This document shows positions 56,203 to 64,000 of a DNA stretch of 64,000 nt, one piece after another. Under the pieces are notes generated by a model. The model made no database searches and had not been told where the DNA came from. It saw nothing but the letters and a program-made list of their open reading frames with translations. Position 1 is the first letter of the stretch, and each line of letters starts with the position of its first letter. The position numbers were made by a program, and so were the translations under genes. Source of the DNA: Thalassotalea sp. ND16A (GTDB taxonomy: Bacteria; Pseudomonadota; Gammaproteobacteria; Enterobacterales; Alteromonadaceae); NCBI RefSeq assembly GCF_000764205.1, contig NZ_JQDZ01000067.1, positions 1 to 64,000 on the forward strand. Reading direction: 5' to 3'.

Positions 56203-59124
56203 CTAGCGCTTCGCTTTTTGTAAATACTCACCCTGTTTTTGCGAAAACTCTTGATAGCGTTGCTGCCAATTAGAGGGTGTTTTTACCTTAATTGCTTCTA
56301 CCGCGGTCACCTTATATTCCGGACAGTTAGTCGCCCAGTCTGAATTGTCTGTAGTTACCACGTTTGCGCCACTTTCCGGGTGATGAAAGGTGGTATAAAC
56401 CACCCCTGGCTGCATTTTCTCGGTAATATGCGCGCGCAACACCGTTTCTCCTGCGCGGCTGGCAATACCAACCCAGTCACTTTCATTAATGCCGCGTTGC
56501 TCGGCGTCATTCGGATGAATATCTAATCGGTCTTCGTCATGCCAGTGTTGGTTATCGGTGCGTCTGGTTTGTGCACCAACGTTGTACTGACTCAAAATAC
56601 GACCCGTAGTTAACAACAATGGGTATTTACGACTGGCACGCTCGGTTGTGGCAACAAATTCGGTAACGGCAAATTTGCCCAGGCCAATGGGGAAGTCGTG
56701 CAAATGCATGGTTGGCGTACCATTTGGCATATGCTCATTACATGGCCATTGAATGGAGCCAAGTTGCTCGAGCTTTTCATAACTCACCCCGGCAAAACTT
56801 GGCGTTAATTCGGCAATTTCCGCCATGATCTCGCTTGGATGCTGGTAATTCATTTCATAACCAAGCGCGTTCGATAATGCCATGGTTGCTTGCCAGTCAG
56901 CCATCCCCGCCAATGGCGGCATAACTTGTCGTACCCGGTTGATGCGACGTTCTGCATTGGTAAAGGTGCCGTCTTTTTCTAAAAAGGAAGCGCCAGGTAA
57001 AAATACATGGGCATATTTCGCCGTTTCATTTAAGAAAATATCTTGTACCACAATACAGTCCATCGCTTTCAATGCCGCTTGTACATGTTGGGTATTCGGA
57101 TCAGACTGAGCAATATCTTCGCCCTGACAATATAAGCCTTTGAAGCTACCATCGATGGCGGCGTCAAACATATTGGGTATGCGCAAACCCGGTTCTGCAT
57201 CAATTTTCACTTGCCACACTTGCTCGAATCGCTCGCGGTTAGCTTTTACCGATACGTGCTGATAACCCGGTAACTCATGGGGAAATGAGCCCATATCACA
57301 GGAACCTTGCACATTATTTTGACCACGCAAGGGGTTCACCCCGACCCCTTCCCGACCGATATTGCCGGTAGCAAGTGCCAGATTAGCGATACCCATAACC
57401 ATGCTCGAGCCCTGGCTATGTTCGGTTACCCCAAGGCCATAAAAAATTGCGCCATTTTTCACGCCAGCATACAAGCGGGCAGCATTACGCAATTCAATGG
57501 CATCAATACCGGTTATATCGCTAGTAGTTTCCGGTGAGTGACGCTCATTTTTAATAAATTCAAGCCAGGTATTAAATGCTTGTTGCTGACAACGCTGCTC
57601 GATAAAGTCTTGATCGAGCAATCCTTCAGTGGCAATCACATGCGCCATCGCATTGACAAATGCGACATTGGTGCCAGGGCGAATTTTTAAATGGTGATCG
57701 GCCTGAATATGGGCGCTTTTCACCAAATCGATTTGGCGCGGGTCAACGACAATAAGTTTTGCCCCCTGACGCAGGCGCTTTTTCATCAACGAACCAAATA
57801 CCGGATGGGCATCCGTTGGGTTGGCCCCAATCACCATGATCACATCACTTTGCAGTACCGATTCAAACGTTTGTGTACCCGCAGATTCGCCCAATGTGGC
57901 TTTTAAGCCATAACCGGTGGGCGAATGACATACCCGAGCACAAGTGTCAGTATTATTGTTACCAAACGCGGCTCGAATCAATTTTTGTACTAAATAGGTT
58001 TCTTCATTGGTACAGCGTGAGGAAGTAATGCCACCAATCGAGTCTTTACCATGTTCACTTTGAATATCTTTAAAACGTGTCGCGGCAAAATCTATTGCTT
58101 GTTGCCAGCTCACTTGCTGCCATGGTTGGTCAATAGAGTGACGGATCATCGGCGTAGTAATACGGTCTTCGTGAGTGGCATAACCAAAAGCAAACCGACC
58201 TTTTACACAGGAGTGGCCCTGATTCGCCTCTCCGCCCTTGGATGGCACCATACGGATCACTTCATTGCCACGCATTTGTGCTTCAAAAGTACAGCCGACA
58301 CCACAATAGGCGCACGTGGTGATAATACTATGCTCAGGTTGACCTTGCTCAATAACGCTTTTTTCCATTAACGTGGAGGTTGGACACGCTTGCACGCAAG
58401 CGCCACAAGAAACGCAATCCGAACTTAAAAAATCGTTATCATTGCCGGCACTGTCGATACCGGTAGACACTTTTGAGTCAAAGCCGCGGCCATCAATGGT
58501 TAAGGCAAACGTACCTTGCACTTCTTCACAAGCACGAACACAGCGCGAACACACAATACATTTACTCGGATCGAAACTAAAATACGGGTTGGAGCTATCT
58601 TGTTCTGCCGTCAGGTGATTTTCACCACTGAAACCATAACGGACTTCACGCAAGCCCACAGCACCAGCCACATCTTGTAATTCACAATCGCCATTGCTTG
58701 GGCAGGTTAAACAATCAAGCGGGTGATCCGAGATGTACAATTCCATGATGTTGCGCCGCAATTTGGCAATTTTTCCGTTTTGCGTGGTAACCTGCATACC
58801 TTCCTCCACCGGCGTAGTGCAAGATGCGGGCATGCCACGACGGCCGGCAATTTCTACCACACACATTCGGCAAGAACCGAATGCTTGCAAGTTATCGCTG
58901 GCACATAATTTCGGGATATTAATGTCGGCAAGTGCGGCGGCACGAAACACCGAAGTGCCGGCAGTAACGCTGATACTCATGCCATCAATCTCTAGCGTTA
59001 CTTGCTTATCACTAATAACTTCTGGGGTGCCATAATCCTTTGAAAAATCGACCTTTGAAAAATCGGCTTTACCAAAACCCGCGGTTGCAGGGTCAAAATA
59101 TTCAACCATGCTAGAAACTTTCAT
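56203..59124 (-). CDS. fdsA: NAD-dependent formate dehydrogenase alpha subunit (FdsA)
   Basis: A 973-residue molybdopterin enzyme. N-terminal [2Fe-2S] domain (CASDNLQAFGSCRMCVVE), NuoG-like histidine/cysteine cluster (DHPLDCLTCPSNGDC), two [4Fe-4S] ferredoxin clusters (CIVCSRCVRACEE, CVSCGACVQACP), a further cluster (CAYCGVGC) and the bis-MGD domain. The molybdenum ligand is the cysteine in ARVCHSPT, so this is not a selenoprotein. It oxidises formate to CO2 and passes electrons to FdsB. A longer frame opens at 59256, but the ATG at 59124 is two bases after the fdsB stop with AGAGG nine bases upstream. Confidence 0.95.
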   Translation of the reverse strand: MKVSSMVEYFDPATAGFGKADFSKVDFSKDYGTPEVISDKQVTLEIDGMSISVTAGTSVFRAAALADINIPKLCASDNLQAFGSCRMCVVEIAGRRGMPASCTTPVEEGMQVTTQNGKIAKLRRNIMELYISDHPLDCLTCPSNGDCELQDVAGAVGLREVRYGFSGENHLTAEQDSSNPYFSFDPSKCIVCSRCVRACEEVQGTFALTIDGRGFDSKVSTGIDSAGNDNDFLSSDCVSCGACVQACPTSTLMEKSVIEQGQPEHSIITTCAYCGVGCTFEAQMRGNEVIRMVPSKGGEANQGHSCVKGRFAFGYATHEDRITTPMIRHSIDQPWQQVSWQQAIDFAATRFKDIQSEHGKDSIGGITSSRCTNEETYLVQKLIRAAFGNNNTDTCARVCHSPTGYGLKATLGESAGTQTFESVLQSDVIMVIGANPTDAHPVFGSLMKKRLRQGAKLIVVDPRQIDLVKSAHIQADHHLKIRPGTNVAFVNAMAHVIATEGLLDQDFIEQRCQQQAFNTWLEFIKNERHSPETTSDITGIDAIELRNAARLYAGVKNGAIFYGLGVTEHSQGSSMVMGIANLALATGNIGREGVGVNPLRGQNNVQGSCDMGSFPHELPGYQHVSVKANRERFEQVWQVKIDAEPGLRIPNMFDAAIDGSFKGLYCQGEDIAQSDPNTQHVQAALKAMDCIVVQDIFLNETAKYAHVFLPGASFLEKDGTFTNAERRINRVRQVMPPLAGMADWQATMALSNALGYEMNYQHPSEIMAEIAELTPSFAGVSYEKLEQLGSIQWPCNEHMPNGTPTMHLHDFPIGLGKFAVTEFVATTERASRKYPLLLTTGRILSQYNVGAQTRRTDNQHWHDEDRLDIHPNDAEQRGINESDWVGIASRAGETVLRAHITEKMQPGVVYTTFHHPESGANVVTTDNSDWATNCPEYKVTAVEAIKVKTPSNWQQRYQEFSQKQGEYLQKAKR

Positions 59125-59126
59125 AA

Positions 59127-60689
59127 CTAAAGCACCTCTTTCGCTAGTGAATCTTTTGGCAATAGCTCTTCGCCAAAATATTGCATAATACTCTGCACCG
59201 GAAATGGCGTCATACCGCCCATAGCGCATAATGAGCCAACCACCATAGTGTCGCAAAGATCGGCAAGTAACTGCAAGTTAGCATCACTATCCTGGCCGTT
59301 AGTGATCTTATCGATGACTTCGATACCGCGAGTAGAGCCAATACGGCACGGCGTACATTTGCCACAAGATTCGACTTTACAAAACTCCATGGCAAATCGT
59401 GCTTGTGCCGCCATATCGGCTGTTTCATCAAAAACCACAACGCCGCCATGGCCAAGCACGGCACTTATTGCGGTGAAGGATTCATAATCCAATGGCGTTT
59501 GCCATTGCTGTTTCGGTAAATAGGCACCCAATGGGCCACCAACCTGTATTGCTTTTGCCGGTTTAGCCGAATAAGTGCCCTGACCAAATTCAAACACTAA
59601 TTGCTCTAAGGTGCAGCCAAACGCCAGTTCAACTAAGCCGCCTTGTTTGATATTGCCTGCCAGTTGCATTGGCAGCGTACCGCGCGATCGGCCCATACCA
59701 AAATCTTGATAATACTGGCCACCTTTGGCCAAAATTATCGGGATGGTAGCCAAGGTAATAACATTATTGACGATGGTGGGCTGGCCAAATAAACCTTCAA
59801 TGGCCGGCAATGGCGGTTTCGCTCGCACCATACCACGCTTGCCTTCCAGGCTTTCAAGCAAGGCGGTTTCTTCACCACAAATGTAGGCACCAGCGCCAAT
59901 ACGAAGTTCTAAAGTAAAGCTGTTGTTACTGCCACCTATGTTGTTGCCTAAAAAGCCGGCTTGCTCCGCAAGAGTGATTGCCGCGGTTAATTTTTCCGCC
60001 GCTTTTGGATATTCACTGCGCAGGTAGATATAGCCTTGTTCAGCCCCTACCGCCAGGCCTGCGATCACCATGCCTTCAATTAATACATAAGGGTCGGCTT
60101 CCATGATCATTCGATCGGAAAACGTGCCGGAATCGCCTTCATCGGCATTACACACTATGTACTTTTCGCTGCCCCTGGCATCGAGTACGGTTTGCCATTT
60201 AATGCCCGCCGGGAATGCTGCGCCACCACGGCCACGTAAACCAGATTCTTTGACAATATCGACCAACTCTTGCGAGCAATGTGTTAATGCTTTTTGCAAG
60301 CCTTTAAAACCATCATGTTGTTGGTAATCGCTTAATGATAACGGTTCGGTTATGCCAACCCGGGCAAAGGTTAAGCGTTGTTGATTTTTTAAAAATGGAA
60401 TTTCTTCAGTAAGACCATGCGCTAACGGATGCTTACCAGCATGAATGAAATCGGCTGCAAACAATGATTCAATATCATCAACGGTTACCGGACCATACGC
60501 AACACGCCCTTGTGACGTTGCAACTTCCACCAATGGCTCCAAATAAAATAGGCCACGAGAGCCGTTACGTACGACTTCGATTTCAATATCTTTTTGCTTG
60601 GCAACATTGCTAATGGCCTGACACACATCATCGGCGCCCATGGCAACGGCGGTGGTATCGTCGGGAATATAGAGTTTAATCGCTGCCAT
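59127..60689 (-). CDS. fdsB: Formate dehydrogenase beta subunit (FdsB, NuoF-like)
   Basis: A 520-residue NADH-binding flavoprotein. The N-terminal 100 residues are thioredoxin-like; GLRGRGGAAFPAG, the NADH/FMN loop NADEGDSGTFSDR and EADPYVLIEG follow, and the [4Fe-4S] cluster is ESCGKCTPCRIG. It reduces NAD+ with electrons from FdsA. It shares TAATG with fdsG and is followed by fdsA two bases later. Confidence 0.96.
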   Translation of the reverse strand: MAAIKLYIPDDTTAVAMGADDVCQAISNVAKQKDIEIEVVRNGSRGLFYLEPLVEVATSQGRVAYGPVTVDDIESLFAADFIHAGKHPLAHGLTEEIPFLKNQQRLTFARVGITEPLSLSDYQQHDGFKGLQKALTHCSQELVDIVKESGLRGRGGAAFPAGIKWQTVLDARGSEKYIVCNADEGDSGTFSDRMIMEADPYVLIEGMVIAGLAVGAEQGYIYLRSEYPKAAEKLTAAITLAEQAGFLGNNIGGSNNSFTLELRIGAGAYICGEETALLESLEGKRGMVRAKPPLPAIEGLFGQPTIVNNVITLATIPIILAKGGQYYQDFGMGRSRGTLPMQLAGNIKQGGLVELAFGCTLEQLVFEFGQGTYSAKPAKAIQVGGPLGAYLPKQQWQTPLDYESFTAISAVLGHGGVVVFDETADMAAQARFAMEFCKVESCGKCTPCRIGSTRGIEVIDKITNGQDSDANLQLLADLCDTMVVGSLCAMGGMTPFPVQSIMQYFGEELLPKDSLAKEVL

Positions 60690-61180
60690 TAGTTTAACTC
60701 CACCACATACGTTGTCAGTTTATCTAACAGTTGCGCAAACTTTTCCGCGTTCATTCGACCATAGACTTTATCGGCAACGCGTATCGACGGGGCACAGGCA
60801 CAATTGCCCAGGCAATACACTGGCTCCAGGCTAAACTGTTGATCTTTTGTGTTTTGGTGGTAATCAAGGTTTAGCGTGTTCTTAACGTGTTGTTCAAGCT
60901 CTCGACTGCCCATGGCCTGACAGGCTTCGGCGCGACAAACTTCAATCACATGCGCGCCAACGGGCCTGGTTTTAAAATGATGATAGAAGCTGATCACCCC
61001 ATGAATTTCGGCTTCCGTCTGGTTTAATGCGCTAGCAATTAGTGCGATTGCCTGTGGCGGAATAAAGCCCAGCGTATTTTGAATATCGTGCAATACTGGC
61101 AACAAGGCACCGGGGAGTTGTCGCTTTTGCTCAATAATATCGGCAACGTGTTGTTTTGCCTGTTGATTAAACTCCGTCAT
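60689..61180 (-). CDS. fdsG: Formate dehydrogenase gamma subunit (FdsG, NuoE-like)
   Basis: A 163-residue [2Fe-2S] protein. GALLPVLHDIQNTLGFIP and GVISFYHHF are NuoE landmarks; cluster ligands are in CRAEACQAMG and CLGNCACAP. It is the first gene of the fds operon. The frame opens at 61213, but the ATG at 61180 has AGGA ten bases upstream and matches the usual start MTEF. No regulator of the LysR type is next to it, unlike in Cupriavidus. Confidence 0.93.
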   Translation of the reverse strand: MTEFNQQAKQHVADIIEQKRQLPGALLPVLHDIQNTLGFIPPQAIALIASALNQTEAEIHGVISFYHHFKTRPVGAHVIEVCRAEACQAMGSRELEQHVKNTLNLDYHQNTKDQQFSLEPVYCLGNCACAPSIRVADKVYGRMNAEKFAQLLDKLTTYVVELN

Positions 61181-61240
61181 GTTAATGCGTTCCTGACAAT
61201 TTACGGTCATCAAATTTTGTTAGTTTATAGCGATTGAATA

Positions 61241-62614
61241 TTAACGGTTGTTGCCCAAAGACTGTAAGGTTTCGGCAAAATTAGCAGCGCTTTGCTGCTG
61301 CTGCTCATGCTGACCATCAACAATCACCCACTGCCCATTGACCATAACATCTTTAATCGGGTTTTGCTGACTGGCAAAAATCATGCTGTCGATAATAAAT
61401 TGATTTTGATTGGCAAACAGTTTGCTTTGCTGATTATCCAACACCAATAAATCTGCTTGCTTGCCGAGTGCCAGTTCACCGGTATTGCTATTGGTACTCA
61501 ATGCCCCCGCACGAGCCGTATGTTGCCATAAGTTTTGCCCTACCGATTTTGTATCACTAGTCGCTAAAATGGCCCGCTGCTGCCTGAGCAAGCGTTGTGA
61601 GTATTCCAATAACCGTAACTCTTCAATGGCACTAACACTGATATGACTGTCGGAACCAATAGCCACTTGCCCGCCATCGGCCATAAATTGCGTAGTGGGG
61701 AAAATACCATCCCCCAGGTTCGCTTCCGTCGTTGGGCAAATTCCAGCTATCGCTTTACTGGCAATCATGCCGGCAATTTCGCTGTCATCAATATGGGTGG
61801 CATGGATTAAACACCAGTGTTGGTCGAGCTCGACATTATCGAGTAACCATTGCACCGGGCGCTTGCCATAATGCGCAACACAATCCTGAACTTCTTTTTG
61901 CTGCTCAGCAATATGAATATGCACCGGCGCTTTATCATCCAAACTGCGCACATGGCTGACTGCGGCCATTAACGATGCTTTATCTACCGCGCGTAATGAA
62001 TGCGGCGCAATGCCAACATTGGCATTACCTTGTAGTGCGGCCAGTTCAAAACAGTCGCTAACCAGTTGATTGAATTGTTCAATAGAATTGATAAAACGCT
62101 TTTGACCAGCATTAGGCGCAAGCGGTCCAAAACCGCTAAAACGATACATTACCGGCAGCATAGTAATGCCAATGCCACTCACTTTTGCCGCATTAAATAC
62201 CGCTTTCGCCATTGCCGCCAACTGATTATGAACATCGCCCGATTTTTGATGATGCAAATAATGGAACTCGGCTACGCGGGTATATCCGGCTTTTAGCATT
62301 TCGATATAAAGCTGTTTGGCAATAATTTCGGCTTGTTCGGTCGAGATATTATCGAGAAACTGATACATAATTTTGCGCCAGGTCCAAAAACTGTCACCAG
62401 ACTCACTGCCTTGTTCAGAAAAACCGGCAAAACCACGCTGAAATGCATGCGAGTGGCAATTCACCATACCGGGTAAGACCGCACCCTCGGCAATCTCTGC
62501 GTCATCGTATTTACCATCGGTAATGTTGACGAGCACACCGTTATCAATATGCAAGGTTTTGTCTTGTTGCCAGCCGTCGGCTAATAGAATATTTGCGGCA
62601 AATAATTTTCTCAT
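61241..62614 (-). CDS. hutF: Formimidoylglutamate deiminase (HutF)
   Basis: A 457-residue amidohydrolase. LPGMVNCHSHAFQR carries the metal histidine pair, HIHIAEQ-like PVHIHIAEQQKE, LIHATHID and AIGSDSHIS the remaining metal ligands. It converts N-formimidoyl-L-glutamate to N-formyl-L-glutamate and ammonia in the five-step histidine degradation route. It is 57 bases downstream of hutG, which uses its product; both are probably controlled by the HutC-type operator at 63542. Confidence 0.94.
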   Translation of the reverse strand: MRKLFAANILLADGWQQDKTLHIDNGVLVNITDGKYDDAEIAEGAVLPGMVNCHSHAFQRGFAGFSEQGSESGDSFWTWRKIMYQFLDNISTEQAEIIAKQLYIEMLKAGYTRVAEFHYLHHQKSGDVHNQLAAMAKAVFNAAKVSGIGITMLPVMYRFSGFGPLAPNAGQKRFINSIEQFNQLVSDCFELAALQGNANVGIAPHSLRAVDKASLMAAVSHVRSLDDKAPVHIHIAEQQKEVQDCVAHYGKRPVQWLLDNVELDQHWCLIHATHIDDSEIAGMIASKAIAGICPTTEANLGDGIFPTTQFMADGGQVAIGSDSHISVSAIEELRLLEYSQRLLRQQRAILATSDTKSVGQNLWQHTARAGALSTNSNTGELALGKQADLLVLDNQQSKLFANQNQFIIDSMIFASQQNPIKDVMVNGQWVIVDGQHEQQQQSAANFAETLQSLGNNR

Positions 62615-62671
62615 CGGTGTAAATCGTCCTGGTGTTGTTTGGGCTGCGGTATCAGTGCGTGTATATTAATT

Positions 62672-63457
62672 TTATCTGGCGAAGGCAATCATGGTTTCAA
62701 CCAAGGCTTGTAGTTTTAGCTTTACTTGCCCGGCTAACTCTTGGTTATACTCGTTTGTCGGCTCGTTCAAATAAGTGCGTTGCGATAATTCCAGCTGCAA
62801 AGTATGAATGTTTTTTGCTAAATCGGCATACTCTCTGGTGATATAACCGCCTTTGAATCGACCATTGGTGATGGTGGAATAAGGACCAAAATCAATGTCA
62901 TTGACCGCATCGATTAACTCAGCTGCGCAACTAGTGCCATTATTGGTGCCAAAATTAAAATCTGGCAATTGACCATCAAAAAAACGTGGCACTACTGAGG
63001 CAATTGAATGCGCCTCTAATAACACCGCCTTGCCAAATTCGTTTTGCAAGGCTGCCAAAGTCGATTTTAACGCCTGATGGTAGGGTTGCCAGTACAATGC
63101 CACCCGACGTTGATTTTCAGGTTCATCAGGTAAACAGCCCTCTTGATATAAGCTTGCAGAGTCAAAACTTGTGGTTGGACATAACTCAGTAGTATCACTG
63201 CCCGGATATAAATTAATGCCGGTTGGATCACGATTCAAATCAATCACATAACGATTATAACGAGGCATTAAAATATACGCGCCCAATTCAACCGCAAAAT
63301 CGTACAATCTATCCATGTACCAGTCGGTATCTTGTACCGACAGACCAACGTCGGTCATTTTGGCTTTAATGTCATCAGGGATGTCTGTGCCGTTGTGCGG
63401 CATACTGATTAATAACGGGATACGACCTTTCACTAAGGTATAAGATGAATTGCTCAT
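62672..63457 (-). CDS. hutG: N-formylglutamate deformylase (HutG)
   Basis: A 261-residue enzyme. LLISMPHNGTDIP and VIDLNRDPTG are family landmarks; LLEAHSI and QLELSQRTYL are further conserved parts with metal ligands. It cleaves N-formylglutamate to glutamate and formate. The formate could feed the formate dehydrogenase encoded just downstream, a plausible reason for the neighbourhood. The frame opens at 63484; the ATG at 63457 is four bases after GAGAG and fits the family better. Confidence 0.93.
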   Translation of the reverse strand: MSNSSYTLVKGRIPLLISMPHNGTDIPDDIKAKMTDVGLSVQDTDWYMDRLYDFAVELGAYILMPRYNRYVIDLNRDPTGINLYPGSDTTELCPTTSFDSASLYQEGCLPDEPENQRRVALYWQPYHQALKSTLAALQNEFGKAVLLEAHSIASVVPRFFDGQLPDFNFGTNNGTSCAAELIDAVNDIDFGPYSTITNGRFKGGYITREYADLAKNIHTLQLELSQRTYLNEPTNEYNQELAGQVKLKLQALVETMIAFAR

Positions 63458-63541
63458 GACTCTCTCAACGTTTACTGTGCTCAATAACCCAAATTCAGGT
63501 TAAGTACAGTATATCAACCTAACTAGTCTCAGCCCAGAAAG

Positions 63542-63553
63542 TTGTATATACAA
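63542..63553. promoter_or_regulatory. HutC-type operator, palindrome TTGTATATACAA
   Basis: A perfect 12-base palindrome lies 85 bases upstream of hutG. TTGTATATACAA-like sites are known targets of the GntR-family repressor HutC, which is released by urocanate. Its place before hutG-hutF supports that role. hutC itself is not in the window. Confidence 0.7.
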
Positions 63554-63688
63554 TTAAATATTAGTGCCAATTTATCATTTTCACCAAGCGCTGGCAAAGT
63601 AAATTCTCAGCTGCCGAGATTTTTATAACTTTACTGGTTCGGCGATTAAATTTGCTATTTCTGCTAAGTTTTGTTTTAATGCGCTAAC

Positions 63689-63740
63689 TTTCGAAACGAA
63701 ACTTGTGCTTTAGCAGTAAATTTCAAACGAAACATGTGCT
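63689..63740 (+). promoter_or_regulatory. Direct repeats, candidate operator of the DeoR-family gene
   Basis: TTTCGAAACGAAACTTGTGCT (63689-63709) is repeated as TTTC-AAACGAAACATGTGCT (63721-63740), 32 bases apart, or about three helical turns. AAACGAAAC-type repeats are frequent in operators of DeoR/GlpR/AgaR regulators. The copies end 37 bases before the ATG of such a regulator, so autoregulation is likely. Apart from this and the HutC-type palindrome, the 320-base region 63458-63777 shows nothing I can name. Confidence 0.55.
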
Positions 63741-63777
63741 AAACATTGATTTTTTCATTAACGATACAATAAAAACT

Positions 63778-64000
63778 ATGTCGAAAAGAAATACTCAACA
63801 ACGCCGTCACAATATTCTTAACCAGGTCACTCACCAGGGTGAAGTTAGTGTTGACGCGTTGGCCGTTGAATTTGAAACATCCGAAGTGACTATCCGTAAA
63901 GATTTATCGGCGTTAGAAAAGAGTGGTTTGTTGTTGCGTAAATATGGTGGTGCAATACCGCTACCGAAAGAAATCACCTCGCCAGATCATACTGATAAAG
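63778..64000 (+). CDS. DeoR-family transcriptional regulator (partial, 3' end outside window)
   Basis: Seventy-four codons from the ATG at 63778 encode the DNA-binding half of a DeoR/GlpR regulator: RRHNILNQVTHQGEVSVDAL, SEVTIRKDLSALEKSGLLL and RKYGGA, the classic DeoR signature. The sugar-phosphate-binding domain is beyond the window, so the effector cannot be inferred. It may control sugar genes to the right. Confidence 0.9.
   Translation, partial: MSKRNTQQRRHNILNQVTHQGEVSVDALAVEFETSEVTIRKDLSALEKSGLLLRKYGGAIPLPKEITSPDHTDK

Overview
The window reads as chromosomal DNA of a marine gammaproteobacterium of the order Alteromonadales, most likely near Colwelliaceae (Colwellia or Thalassotalea type). 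I infer this from the fairly low G+C content, the tRNA with an encoded CCA end, the srkA-dsbA pair, hutF and hutG genes, and above all the XrtA/PEP-CTERM type exopolysaccharide locus. The genus is a guess. No CRISPR array, insertion sequence or phage gene was seen.

Positions 1-47164 hold a very large exosortase A (XrtA) associated exopolysaccharide locus. At the left end are an acyl-CoA ligase and a PLP-dependent decarboxylase (230-3071, plus strand), then a fused UDP-GlcNAc 2-epimerase/UDP-ManNAc dehydrogenase (minus). Two long paralogous secreted proteins with two CXXCH heme motifs each follow (5955-13683, plus), then an ATP-grasp/deacetylase pair (minus) and a low-molecular-weight tyrosine phosphatase (plus). 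From 37707 down to 16813 a tightly packed minus-strand operon carries the initiating sugar transferase, a deacetylase, a FemAB-like protein, glycosyltransferases, exosortase A with a fused EpsI domain, an amidotransferase, a PaaK-like ligase, a 35-residue microprotein, an O-antigen-ligase-like protein, a flippase, an acyl carrier protein and two alpha/beta hydrolases. The divergent plus-strand operon 37905-43677 encodes the export machinery: Wza-like lipoprotein, chain-length protein, tyrosine autokinase, outer-membrane barrel and AAA ATPase. PrsR and PrsK (minus, 43740-47164) are the expected sigma-54 type regulators of this kind of locus.

A tRNA-Arg(CCG) gene (47370-47446) closes the locus. 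After it comes a small second glycan module (flippase plus glycosyltransferase), then a protein with two SSB-like OB folds and a TVP38-type membrane protein. Positions 51864-55892 hold a truncated old-yellow-enzyme remnant, dsbA, srkA, ccoG and a small unknown protein. Positions 55896-61180 encode an NAD-linked molybdenum formate dehydrogenase in the order fdsG-fdsB-fdsA-fdsD, without fdsC. Positions 61241-63457 carry hutF and hutG behind a palindromic HutC-type operator, and the window ends inside a DeoR-family regulator with its own candidate operator repeats.

Working model: the sugar transferase starts a repeat unit on a lipid carrier, glycosyltransferases and the fused WecB/WecC enzyme (UDP-ManNAcA supply) build it, the flippase and ligase-type proteins move and polymerise it, and the chain-length, kinase/phosphatase and export proteins control length and secretion. 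XrtA processes PEP-CTERM proteins encoded elsewhere; none is visible here. The least explained parts are the two heme-motif proteins inside the locus, the split acyl-carrier module, and the 35-residue microprotein.
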